Below, piece after piece: positions 42,261-50,692 of a DNA stretch of 64,000 bases (position 1 is the stretch's first letter; each line of letters opens with the position of its first letter). Source of the stretch: Pseudonocardia sp. DSM 110487 (GTDB lineage Bacteria > Actinomycetota > Actinomycetes > Mycobacteriales > Pseudonocardiaceae); assembly GCF_019468565.1 (NCBI RefSeq), contig NZ_CP080521.1, forward strand, positions 8,928,001 to 8,992,000, given 5' to 3'. The position numbers and the translations under genes are program-made. The notes beneath the pieces were generated by a model that worked only from the letters and a program-made list of their open reading frames with translations, was not told the DNA's origin and searched no databases.

Positions 42261-42662
42261 CTACCGTCCCGCGCTCGCCCGCGGAGCGGGGGTCAGTGCG
42301 TGGCCGACGCGCGCCGCGAGCAGGGTCATCTCGTAGCCGACCATGCCGATGTCGCACTGCCGGTGGGTGAACACCGCCAGAGTGGCCCCCTGGCTCAGCG
42401 ACGAGACGAACAGGTAGCCACCGGCCATCTCGAGGATGGTCTGGGTCACGGGGCCTGCGTCGAGCAGGTGCGACGTTCCGCGGGCCAGGCTGACGAGCCC
42501 CGACGCTGCGGCGGCCAGCTGGTCGCCCAGCGCCACGGTGACGTCGGGCGACGTGGCCAGCCGCAGACCGTCACCGGAGACCACGACGCCGTGCACGACC
42601 CCCGGCACGTCGCGCGCGAACTCCCCGAGCAACCAGTCCAGCTGCCCTGATCGGATGCTCAC
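42261..42662 (-). CDS. cvnB: Conservon roadblock/LC7 protein CvnB
   Basis: 133 residues. Roadblock fold: LDWLLGEFARDVPGVVHGVVV, LAAAASGLVSLARGTSHLL, and the C-terminal VVFTHRQCDIGMVGYEMTLL-type strand-helix. Roadblock proteins in prokaryotes act as regulators or GAPs of small GTPases such as CvnD. The ATG overlaps the cvnA stop by 4 bp. Confidence 0.93.
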   Translation of the reverse strand: MSIRSGQLDWLLGEFARDVPGVVHGVVVSGDGLRLATSPDVTVALGDQLAAAASGLVSLARGTSHLLDAGPVTQTILEMAGGYLFVSSLSQGATLAVFTHRQCDIGMVGYEMTLLAARVGHALTPAPRASAGR

Positions 42663-44704
42663 TGACGCATCCCTCCTGCCGTTCCCGAGTCCTCGACGAC
42701 GGCCTGCGCCGCCTGCCTGCTTGCCTGGTACCGCGACAGCGCGCTCGCTGCCGCTCCGTCGATCTGTGGCTCGACGCCGGATTCCTCGGGCACCGGCTGC
42801 CGCAGCTCCGGGGCGAGATGCGCCTGCGGCACCCGGCGCCGCAGCTCGGGCTTCCCGTTCCCCGTGACCGCCTCACCGTTGCGCCGCGGCGACGGGATGT
42901 CCGGCTCGGCGGACTCCTCGGGGTCGTCCTGCTCCGGCACGGCGTCGGACGTGGCCGGCGGGACCGCGGGCAACGCCTGCCGTGACCTCGGGGTGGGCGA
43001 CGGTTGCCACTGCGGCACCTGCGTGCCGATGTCGGCCACGCCGTCATCCGGGGGGTTGTCGACCGGCTGACGGTCGCTGTGCCGCGTCAGCGACGACCCC
43101 ACCGACTCCGGGTTCCACCACCCTCGCCAGCCACCTTCGGGGGCACCGTCGAGCCCGTGCCGGCTGGAACCCAACGTCTCCGTGGGCACGGCGGCCCATC
43201 GGGGCCGGGCCGACCCGTTCGTGCTCCGCACGGTGCCCGCCGTGGAGACCGGCTCGACCCAGCCGGTGCTCTCGATCGGGTGCTCGACCCGCGGCTCACG
43301 CCGGTTCACCCGGCCCGTGATGTACGGCCGTGCCTCCGTTACGCCCACCGCCTGTGGGAACGCGAGGTCGGCAGGCGCGGCCGCGAAGAGCGCCGCGGGG
43401 AGTGCGACGACGGCCGTGACACCGGAACCAGGCGTGTTGCCGAGCGAGACCGAGATCGCGTGGCGGGCGGCGAGCCGGGCGACCACGTGGAAGCCCAGCC
43501 GCTGGGCGACCGCGAGGTCGACCTCCCGTGGGCTCGCGAGGAGCTCGTTGGCGGCGATGAGGTCGCCGGCAGGCATGCCGACCCCCCAGTCCTCGATCGT
43601 CAGCAGGTAGCCGCCCTCGTCGCGCCGGTCGGGCCGGGCCCTGATCGTCACGGCGGTGTCCGGCGGAGAGAAGCGCACCGCGTTCTCGGTGAGCTCGGCC
43701 AGCAGGTGAGTCAGGTCGGCGACCGCACTGCCGGACACCGCGATCCGGTCGTCGATCGCGAACACGACGCGGTCGAGGTCCTCGGTCTCGGCGATGGCGG
43801 CGCGCACGACGTCGCGCAGCGGGACGGGGGCGGACCAGGTGCGCGGCGGCTGCTCGCCCGCGAGCACCAGCAGGCTCTCGGCGTTGCGCCGCACCCGGGT
43901 GGCGAGGTGGTCGAGCGTGAACAGCTGGGAGAGGGCGTCGGGGTCGCGCTCCTTCTCCTCGAGCTGGTTGATGATGTCCAGCTGGCGGTAGAGCATGCTC
44001 TGGTTGCGCCGCGCGAGGTTGACCAGCATCTCCGAGGTGAAGCGGCGGCGTCCGATCTCCGCGTCGGCGGTGATCAGCCTGCGGCCGAGCGCCTCCTTCT
44101 CCGTCTGCTCCTCCTCCGTGATCCGCCAGAAGATCACCATGCCGACGCACGCGAAGAGCACCGCGATGCCGTGGATGATCGACCACAGCCACGGGTGGGC
44201 CTGCGCCGCCGGGTGGTTGAAGATCAGGTTGCTGATCCAGAGGGTGCCGAGACCGTGGCTGAGCACGGTGAACGCGACGTTCCACAGGAACGGCACCCAG
44301 TCCTGGTAGAGCGCGATGAAGCCGATGATGATGAAGAAGTGGAAGTGCGCCTCGATGCTGCCGAACGTGAGCACCACGAGGCCGATCGAGCAGAAGACGA
44401 GGCCCCCCGTCACGGCGAACGACGCGAGCCTGCGCGTGCGCAGCACGTAGCCGAGCAGCAGGAAGACCACGGGCCCGATCAGCGTGTACCCGACGATCAG
44501 AGGTGAGTTGCCCAGTACCAGGCCGAGCACGGCCATGGCGGGCACGTGGATCAGCAGGACCCACTGCAGCAGGCGGTGGCGCCGCCGCCATGACTTGTCG
44601 TCGAGCATGTTGCCGCGCGGCAGGTAGGCCAGCAGGCGACTCACCGCCCGGCCCGTTCCGTCGGTTCCCCCCGCGGGAGGGCCGATCGGCGTACTGGTCT
44701 GCAT
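42659..44704 (-). CDS. cvnA: Conservon sensor histidine kinase-like CvnA
   Basis: 681 residues from the ATG at 44702-44704; a start 90 bp upstream is possible but less likely. About six membrane helices (about 50-210), a helical linker with AEIGRRRFTSEMLVNLARRNQSML, and an HATPase domain (ELTENAVRFSPPDT, LTIEDWGVGMP). The C-terminal 250 residues are disordered, Pro- and charge-rich. No classical His-box is present, as usual in conservons. First gene of cvnABCD, the eukaryote-like signalling operon known from Streptomyces. Confidence 0.92.
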   Translation of the reverse strand: MQTSTPIGPPAGGTDGTGRAVSRLLAYLPRGNMLDDKSWRRRHRLLQWVLLIHVPAMAVLGLVLGNSPLIVGYTLIGPVVFLLLGYVLRTRRLASFAVTGGLVFCSIGLVVLTFGSIEAHFHFFIIIGFIALYQDWVPFLWNVAFTVLSHGLGTLWISNLIFNHPAAQAHPWLWSIIHGIAVLFACVGMVIFWRITEEEQTEKEALGRRLITADAEIGRRRFTSEMLVNLARRNQSMLYRQLDIINQLEEKERDPDALSQLFTLDHLATRVRRNAESLLVLAGEQPPRTWSAPVPLRDVVRAAIAETEDLDRVVFAIDDRIAVSGSAVADLTHLLAELTENAVRFSPPDTAVTIRARPDRRDEGGYLLTIEDWGVGMPAGDLIAANELLASPREVDLAVAQRLGFHVVARLAARHAISVSLGNTPGSGVTAVVALPAALFAAAPADLAFPQAVGVTEARPYITGRVNRREPRVEHPIESTGWVEPVSTAGTVRSTNGSARPRWAAVPTETLGSSRHGLDGAPEGGWRGWWNPESVGSSLTRHSDRQPVDNPPDDGVADIGTQVPQWQPSPTPRSRQALPAVPPATSDAVPEQDDPEESAEPDIPSPRRNGEAVTGNGKPELRRRVPQAHLAPELRQPVPEESGVEPQIDGAAASALSRYQASRQAAQAVVEDSGTAGGMRQ

Positions 44705-45246
44705 GGAGTTCTGCTCCGTCCGGTCGCCAACGCCATTCGGTGGTCCTGGGGGCGGGACAGTACAAGGCGAGCGGTGGCGCTCGGCAATGGTCACTGCGGC
44801 GATGCGCGAAATGGCGTAACCGCTGGACCGCTCGACTTTTCCATTCGTCCGTTCGGCTCAGTCGAGGCTCGGAGAATGGGGGGTTAACGACCAGGCACAA
44901 TTACGGCTAGCAGGCATGTGACTGCTGTGCGTAACGAGGAATCGTACTTGAGCGCGGGTGAGGCACCGCTGGGCGCGCTGCAGTGAACAGGACGTACTCA
45001 TGCTGTTCGGAGCAACGGTACTAGGCCGAACGGCGGCAGGAGAGCCGCCATTCGGCGCGACGCCATGCCGCCACCGGCCGGTTACAGTGCGATCACGCAC
45101 CCTTCCTCGCTCCCTTCAACGATCAACCCGCGGGAGGGTGCGGAGCGTCAGGGCCGACGCATCACGGGCGCATATACGTACGTTTTGTCACTTCTCGGCA
45201 AAACGTCATCGCGCCGCGCACGGAAATCCCGACCACGGAGATCGGC
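44705..45246. other. 542 bp divergent intergenic region (cvnA / hypX)
   Basis: No supported gene. Composition is less GC-rich than average, with TATA-like stretches near 45171-45182 (CATATACGTACG). It includes the inverted repeat at 45180-45206 and should hold the promoters of cvnA and hypX. A ribosome site GGAG at 45236-45239 belongs to hypX. Confidence 0.6.
45180..45206. promoter_or_regulatory. Inverted repeat upstream of hypX
   Basis: ACGTTTTG (45180-45187) and CAAAACGT (45199-45206) form an 8-bp perfect repeat around an 11-nt centre, 40 bp before the hypX GTG. T-rich for this genome. It could be an operator or an attenuator-like hairpin in the leader. Confidence 0.45.
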
Positions 45247-46953
45247 GTGAGAATCCTCCTGCTGTGCTCGTCGTTCAACGGCCTCACCCAGCGGGTGTGG
45301 ACCGATCTTCGGGCGGATGGGCACGAGGTCGTCCGCCGTACGGCGGAGTCCGATGGCGCGATGAGGGGAGCTGTCGCGGCCGTCGACCCGGACGTGATCA
45401 TCTGCCCGTTCCTGAAGGAGCGCATCCCGGACGACGTCTGGGCGTCCCGGCCGACCGTCGTCATCCACCCGGGACCCGAGGGTGATCGCGGGCCGTCGTC
45501 GCTGGACTGGGCGATCAGCGACGCGGAGCCGGAGTGGGGCGTCACCGCGCTCGGTGCGATCGGCGAGATGGACGCAGGCCCGATCTGGGGCACGCGCACG
45601 TTCGCGCTCCCCGCCGAGCCACCGCGCAAGAGCGCCCTGTACACGGGCCCGGTGACAGAGGCCGCCGCCGCGCTCGCGAGGGAGGTCGTGGCGAAGACGA
45701 ACGACCCGACGTACGTGGCACGGCCGCTCGACTACTCCCGCCCCGGCGTCCGCGGCCGTCTCCGACCCACGATGCGTCAGTCGGACCGGGCGTTCTCGTG
45801 GTCCGACCCCACCGAGCACGTGCTGCGGCGCATCCGCGCGGCCGACGGCTCGCCCGGAGTGCGCACCGAGCTCGCGGGTATCCCCGTGTCGGTGTTCGAC
45901 GCGCATCGAGGGCCCGCGACGCCCGGCGAGCCGGGCACGATCGCGCTGCGCCGCCACGGGGCTGTACTCGTGCGTACGGGCGACGGCGCGCTGTGGATCG
46001 GCCACCTCCGCCGGGTCGGGGACGGACCCCGGATCAAGCTGCCGGCCACCACGGTGCTCCGGGACCGGCTCGTCGGCGTGCCGGAGTCGCTCGAACCGCT
46101 GCATCGTCCTGGCTCGGGCGCGCCGGGCGCCGGCTACCGGGAGATCACCTACCACCGCAACGGCCCGGTCGGTGTGGTCACCTTCGACTTCTACAACGGG
46201 GCGATGTCCACGGCACGGTGCCACCGCCTCGCTGCGGCACTGAGAGCCGCCGCTGCCCAGGACACGTCGGTGCTGGTCCTACGTGGCGGGCAGTTCTTCT
46301 CCAACGGGATCCACCTGAACGTCATCGAGGCCCGGCCGGACGCGGCAGCGGAGGCGTGGCGGAACATCAACGCGATCAACGACGTCTGCCGCGAGATCAT
46401 CACGTGCACGCACCAGCTCGTGATCGCCGCGGTGGGCGGCAACGCGGGCGCAGGCGGCGTGATGCTCGGCCTGGGGGCCGACCGAGTGCTCGTGCGAGCC
46501 GGCGTCGTGCTCAACCCGCACTACCGGACGATGGGCCTGTCCGGGTCGGAGTACTGGACCTACACGCTCCCCCGCCGCGTCGGAGCCTCCGAGGCGCAGC
46601 GGCTCACCGGGGAGTGCCTGCCGATCGGCGCAGGCGAAGCGGCGTCCGTCGGGCTCGCCGACGCCGTGCTTCCCGGCGCGCCCGACGCGTTCGACGCCGC
46701 CGTGCTGGAGCACGCGCTCCGGCTGGCCACCTCCGGCGACCTTTCCCAGCGCCTCGCCGCGAAGGCGGCGGCCCGGGAGGCCGACGAGCGGCACCGGCCG
46801 CTGGAGACCTACCGCATCCGCGAGCTGGCCGAGATGAGCCACGACATCTTCGACGACCGCCACGGCTTCGCGGCCGCCCGCCGCGCCTTCGTCACGAAGC
46901 AGCGTGCGCCGCGGCACGAGGCCGCCGTGCTCACGCAGAGCGTGGGCTTCTAA
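45247..46953 (+). CDS. hypX: Hydrogenase maturation protein HypX (CO-ligand synthesis)
   Basis: 568 residues, GTG with GGAG upstream. N-terminal formyl-transferase-like domain (1-270): the diagnostic VIHPGPEGDRGPSSLDWAI, then the C-terminal OB-like part of FMT-type enzymes. C-terminal crotonase domain (about 290-540): GGQFFSNGIHLNVIEA, VGGNAGAGGVMLGLGADRVL, VVLNPHYRTMGLSGSEYW. HypX uses formyl-tetrahydrofolate to make formyl-CoA and then CO for the active-site iron of [NiFe]-hydrogenases under air. No hydrogenase or other hyp gene is in this window; the gene stands alone. Confidence 0.94.
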   Translation: MRILLLCSSFNGLTQRVWTDLRADGHEVVRRTAESDGAMRGAVAAVDPDVIICPFLKERIPDDVWASRPTVVIHPGPEGDRGPSSLDWAISDAEPEWGVTALGAIGEMDAGPIWGTRTFALPAEPPRKSALYTGPVTEAAAALAREVVAKTNDPTYVARPLDYSRPGVRGRLRPTMRQSDRAFSWSDPTEHVLRRIRAADGSPGVRTELAGIPVSVFDAHRGPATPGEPGTIALRRHGAVLVRTGDGALWIGHLRRVGDGPRIKLPATTVLRDRLVGVPESLEPLHRPGSGAPGAGYREITYHRNGPVGVVTFDFYNGAMSTARCHRLAAALRAAAAQDTSVLVLRGGQFFSNGIHLNVIEARPDAAAEAWRNINAINDVCREIITCTHQLVIAAVGGNAGAGGVMLGLGADRVLVRAGVVLNPHYRTMGLSGSEYWTYTLPRRVGASEAQRLTGECLPIGAGEAASVGLADAVLPGAPDAFDAAVLEHALRLATSGDLSQRLAAKAAAREADERHRPLETYRIRELAEMSHDIFDDRHGFAAARRAFVTKQRAPRHEAAVLTQSVGF

Positions 46954-47160
46954 CTGGGACACGGCACGACCCGGGGCGTCGGGTTTCGCGCCGAACCGCT
47001 GATCACCGGTCGGGCGCGGGTGCGTTCCCCCCGGGGGCTTCGGTCGGGTGCCGGGCGGCCCGGGCCGGGAACGGCGCGCCCACCGGCAGCTGCCCGACCA
47101 GACCGACCCGATGGATCGACACGAACGCGCCTGACGCACCCCGGCCGCACCGCCGGGGCG

Positions 47161-47303
47161 GGCATGATCCGAACTAAAGGTTGTCCATGGCTGCTCGCAC
47201 GACCATGAGCACCCGTAACTCCGGATCATGCACGGGAAGATCGCGAGTAGCGGGTGCTCATGGCTGTCGCCGCAGCCATGAGCAACCGATACTGCGGATC
47301 ATG
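47161..47303. repeat. Three copies of a 28-30 bp repeat
   Basis: Copy 1 is inverted (47161-47190). Copies 2 and 3 are direct (47203-47230 and 47276-47303), sharing CCATGAGCA and CGGATCATG with a variable 10-bp centre. An inverted 13-bp partial copy (CGGGTGCTCATGG) lies at 47251-47263. ATG-containing palindromic ends make it look like a small dispersed element. Confidence 0.6.
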
Positions 47304-47460
47304 GGCGCGGCCACCACCGAACGGGACCCGGCACCAGCGCCGAAACACACAACTGATGATCATCGCGGTGGCAGTCCACGTTCCCCCGCCTCGACCAGCA
47401 AGATCACAAACTCGAGCTGTAGTGCTAGCCGGCTCGACCTCACGATGCCCTCACAGCATC

Positions 47461-47496
47461 GATCCATGCTGAATCGGATTTAGACAGGCATGGATC
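47461..47496. promoter_or_regulatory. Inverted repeat upstream of the ABC importer operon
   Basis: GATCCATGC (47461-47469) and GCATGGATC (47488-47496) form a 9-bp perfect inverted repeat with an 18-bp centre, 64 bp before the start codon. Placement suits a repressor site or, with the AT-rich centre (GAATCGGATTTAGACAG), overlap with the promoter. Regulator unknown. Confidence 0.5.
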
Positions 47497-47559
47497 TTCT
47501 TCCTAGGCTCGCCCCGCGCCGCGCGTCCGGAACCATCCAACCCACGAACGACGGAGATC

Positions 47560-48888
47560 ATGAAACGACGCACCATGGCGGTTGCCGCCGGTGTCGTCGG
47601 GGTCCTCGTGCTGTCTGCCTGCTCGGGCATGACGGCCGCCGCCGAGGTCGCGCAAGCCCCCGAGAGTGAGCAGACCCTCGAGATCTGGCAGCGCAAGGCA
47701 CCCGGCAGTCCCTCCGACCGCATCGGCCAGGAACTGGTGGCCAGGTTCACCGAGGCGACCGGCATCCCCGCGACCATGACCTCGATCTCGCAGGACTTCG
47801 AGGTGAAGCTCCAGCAGCGCGCGGTCCAGCGCAATCTGCCCGACATCGTCATCAACGACACCGCCCAGCTGGGCAACATGCGGAGCCAGGGCTTCCTCCG
47901 CAGGGTCGACCCCGCCCGGATCGCGGGCTCCACGGACGTCAACCAGCGGGCATGGGACGGCGCGCGGGCCTACGACGGCGACTTCTACGGGGTGCCGATG
48001 ACGGCGCACACCGTGGCGCTGTTCAACCGGAAGGACTGGCGCGAGCACCTCGGTCTCGCGCAGCCGACCGATTGGGACTCGCTCGTGGCGATGTGGAAGG
48101 GCTACGTCGACGGCGATCCGACCGGCACCGGCGAGAAGGTCGCAGGCCTCGCGGTTCCGGGCACCACCCAACGCGGCTACATGTCGTGGAACACGTCGAC
48201 GTTCTTCTGGTCCGGCGGAGGCGAGTACTTCGAGCAGACCCCGGCGGGCTACCGATCGGCGGTGGCGTCTGAGGGATCGATCGCGGCAGCGACGTGGATC
48301 CGCGACCTCTCGTGCCGGCAGGGCGTGTTGCAGCCCGGTGCGAGCAGCCAGGACACGTCGAACGCCAAGGAGACGTTCCAGACCGGTGGTGCCGGCTCGT
48401 TCCTCGTGGGGCCCTACGAGATGCCGGCCCTGAGCAAGTCTCTCGGCGACGCGCTCGAGATCATCCCGCCGCCACCAGGACCCGCCGGCCTGATCACCCT
48501 GGCCGAGGGCAACAACGTCTACCTGATGGCGGGGTCGCCCAACGGCACCGCACAGCAGCGCTTCGCCGAGTACGTCATCTCGGTCGAGGGGCAGGAGATC
48601 GGCATGGCGGGCGATCGGGACGGCAACATCGTGCGGCTCCCCGTCAACACCAAGGTCGACATGTCCACCACCCGCACGAATCCGAACTGGACCCAGTTCC
48701 AGAAGCTCTTCGACGACAACGGCCGCTACGTGCCGGCCGTCCCCAACTGGAACCCCTTCCTCAACGCGTCGGCCGTGACCCTCAACGCGCTCATCAGCGA
48801 CTGCGACCTGGACGTGCGCACCGAGATGCAGCGGCTCGACCAGACCTTCACCGCAGAACTGGAGCGCCAGGGGGTGCAGGCGCCATGA
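47560..48888 (+). CDS. ABC sugar-type solute-binding lipoprotein
   Basis: 442 residues. Lipoprotein signal with lipobox VLSAC, Cys21 becoming the acylated N-terminus. Extracellular SBP family 1 fold: LEIWQRKAPGSPSDRIGQEL, FYGVPMTAHTVALFNRKDW and EGNNVYLMAG. These bind sugars or sugar derivatives and hand them to two permeases. First gene of a four-gene operon with overlapping stops and starts (ATGA). The ligand is probably a sugar acid, judged only from the adjacent dehydratase. Confidence 0.92.
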   Translation: MKRRTMAVAAGVVGVLVLSACSGMTAAAEVAQAPESEQTLEIWQRKAPGSPSDRIGQELVARFTEATGIPATMTSISQDFEVKLQQRAVQRNLPDIVINDTAQLGNMRSQGFLRRVDPARIAGSTDVNQRAWDGARAYDGDFYGVPMTAHTVALFNRKDWREHLGLAQPTDWDSLVAMWKGYVDGDPTGTGEKVAGLAVPGTTQRGYMSWNTSTFFWSGGGEYFEQTPAGYRSAVASEGSIAAATWIRDLSCRQGVLQPGASSQDTSNAKETFQTGGAGSFLVGPYEMPALSKSLGDALEIIPPPPGPAGLITLAEGNNVYLMAGSPNGTAQQRFAEYVISVEGQEIGMAGDRDGNIVRLPVNTKVDMSTTRTNPNWTQFQKLFDDNGRYVPAVPNWNPFLNASAVTLNALISDCDLDVRTEMQRLDQTFTAELERQGVQAP

Positions 48889-49829
48889 CCGTCGCGCAGA
48901 CCGACATCACCGCCCGTCCGCTCGCGGCGTCCCGCCCCCGCCCGCGTGCGCTGTGGCAGCAGCGCCGCAGCGGTCGCGCGTGGGTGCCGTGGCTCTTCCT
49001 GGCGCCCGCGCTCCTGCTCTTCACGTACTTCAAGTTCATCCCGATGGGCCAGGCCGTCGTGATGAGCTTCCTGGACGTGCAGCCCTACCTCGGGAACGAG
49101 TGGGTCGGCCTCGACAACTACCGCGCCCTGTTCGCCGACGGCGAGTTCGGGACGGCCGTCTGGCACACCGCCGTGCTGGCGATCGGGCAGACCATCGGGG
49201 CGATGGTGGTCGGCTTCGCACTGGCGCTCCTGCTCGAGGGGCAGGCGCGCCGGCTGTGGTTCGTGCGGTCGGCCGCGTTCCTCCCGGTCGTGGTCCCGGT
49301 GGCCGTGATCGCCGAGCTCTGGCGGATCATCTACCACCCCACCCCCGACGGGCTCGCCAACAGCGTCGTCGGCGTCCTCTTCCTCGGGCCGTCGCAGTGG
49401 ATCAACTCACCCGACACCTCCCTGCTGTCGGTGATGATCGTGGGGATCTGGCGCGACGCCCCCTACGACATGATCATCCTCATCGCCGGGCTCGTCGGCG
49501 TGGACCGGTCGCTCTACGAAGCGGCGTCGATCGACGGCGCCGGCTGGGTACGTCGGATCCGGCACGTCACCCTGCCGGCGCTGCGTCCCGCGATCGCCAT
49601 CCTGCTGACGCTCGCCGCGATCCGGGGGATGCGCATCTTCACCGAGGTCTTCCTCCTCACCAACGGCGGGCCGAACGGCTCCACGGAGGTGCTCATGACC
49701 CTCATCTACCAGCTCGGATTCGAGCGCATCCAGCTCGGCGTCGCGGCGGCGGGCTCGGTCGTGCTGCTCGCCGCGACGATCGCGCTGACCCTGCTCGTGC
49801 GCGCCGCGGTCAGGAGCAGGGCGGTATGA
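48885..49829 (+). CDS. ABC transporter permease, MalF type
   Basis: 314 residues, six helices after a hydrophilic N-terminus of about 35 residues. EAA loop: YEAASIDGAGWVRRIRHVTL (about residues 206-225) contacts the ATPase. Starts inside the solute-binding gene stop (ATGA). It pairs with the permease at 49826 to form the membrane pore. Confidence 0.93.
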   Translation: MTVAQTDITARPLAASRPRPRALWQQRRSGRAWVPWLFLAPALLLFTYFKFIPMGQAVVMSFLDVQPYLGNEWVGLDNYRALFADGEFGTAVWHTAVLAIGQTIGAMVVGFALALLLEGQARRLWFVRSAAFLPVVVPVAVIAELWRIIYHPTPDGLANSVVGVLFLGPSQWINSPDTSLLSVMIVGIWRDAPYDMIILIAGLVGVDRSLYEAASIDGAGWVRRIRHVTLPALRPAIAILLTLAAIRGMRIFTEVFLLTNGGPNGSTEVLMTLIYQLGFERIQLGVAAAGSVVLLAATIALTLLVRAAVRSRAV

Positions 49830-50692
49830 ACACGAACCTGGACACCGCGCTCGGCCTCGGGGCGTCGAACCGCTGGTGGGTCAAGGGGATCAACCTGATC
49901 GTCTGCGCCCTCGTGGTCCTCGTCTTCGCCGGGCCCCTCCTCGCCATCATCGTCGGGGCGTTCTCGGACGCGCGCGACCCCTCGCGCCTGTCCCTGCTCC
50001 CGTCCGGACCGACCCTGGAGAACTGGACCGCGGCCCTCGACCGCGGCGTGCTGCTCTACCTCGGCAACTCGCTCACCGTCGTCGGAATCGGGCTCCTGCT
50101 CCAGATGGCGGTGTCGGTCCTGGCGGCGTACGCGCTCGCCCGGAAGAAGTTCCGCGGGGCTGGGATCGTGCTGCTGCTCATCCTCGCCACGATGATGCTG
50201 CCGGAGGAGATCCTCGCCATCCCGCTCGCGGTCGTGCTCTCGGACCTTCCGGTGCTGCACCTGAACCTCACCGACACGCTCGCCGGCATGATCGTGCCGA
50301 TCGTCGCGTGGGGCTTCGCGATCATCGTGATGACGGAGTTCATGAAGGAGGTGCCCCGTGAGCTGGAGGAGGCGGCGCGCATCGACGGCGCGGGCGAGTT
50401 CCGCATCTTCTGGTCCGTGGTGCTGCCCACGGTCACCCCGGCGCTCGGCGTGATCGGCGTCTTCGGGTTCACGATGATCTGGGACCAGTACCTGCTCCCG
50501 CTGCTGGTCGCGTCCGATGCCAAGACCTACACGCTCCCGCTGGCGCTGAGCAGCCTCCGCGCCGACCCCGAGGTCGGGATGGGGATCGTGCTCGTCGCCG
50601 CGGCGCTCGCGATGCTGCCCTCGATCATCGCGTTCCTCGCCTTCCAGCGGTCGTTCATGCGTGGCATCTCGGCGGGGGCGATCAAGGGATGA
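49826..50692 (+). CDS. ABC transporter permease, MalG type
   Basis: 288 residues, six helices. EAA loop EEAARIDGAGEFRIFWSVVL (about residues 185-204) and the MalG-like C-terminus ending AFQRSFMRGISAGAIKG. Start overlaps the first permease stop. No ATP-binding subunit is encoded here, so a shared MsmK/UgpC-type ATPase elsewhere is implied. Confidence 0.93.
   Translation: MNTNLDTALGLGASNRWWVKGINLIVCALVVLVFAGPLLAIIVGAFSDARDPSRLSLLPSGPTLENWTAALDRGVLLYLGNSLTVVGIGLLLQMAVSVLAAYALARKKFRGAGIVLLLILATMMLPEEILAIPLAVVLSDLPVLHLNLTDTLAGMIVPIVAWGFAIIVMTEFMKEVPRELEEAARIDGAGEFRIFWSVVLPTVTPALGVIGVFGFTMIWDQYLLPLLVASDAKTYTLPLALSSLRADPEVGMGIVLVAAALAMLPSIIAFLAFQRSFMRGISAGAIKG

Larger units (their letters stand above)
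46954..47559. other. 606 bp intergenic region with repeats and operator-like palindrome
   Basis: No supported gene. It contains the 28-30 bp repeat cluster at 47161-47303 and the inverted repeat at 47461-47496, likely upstream control of the ABC operon. The first 200 bp are GC-rich with short palindromic stretches that may end the hypX transcript. Confidence 0.6.

Noticed and set aside
44858..45100. Small minus-strand open frame upstream of cvnA
   Set aside because: No ribosome site, no domain, and low-quality composition in a promoter region.
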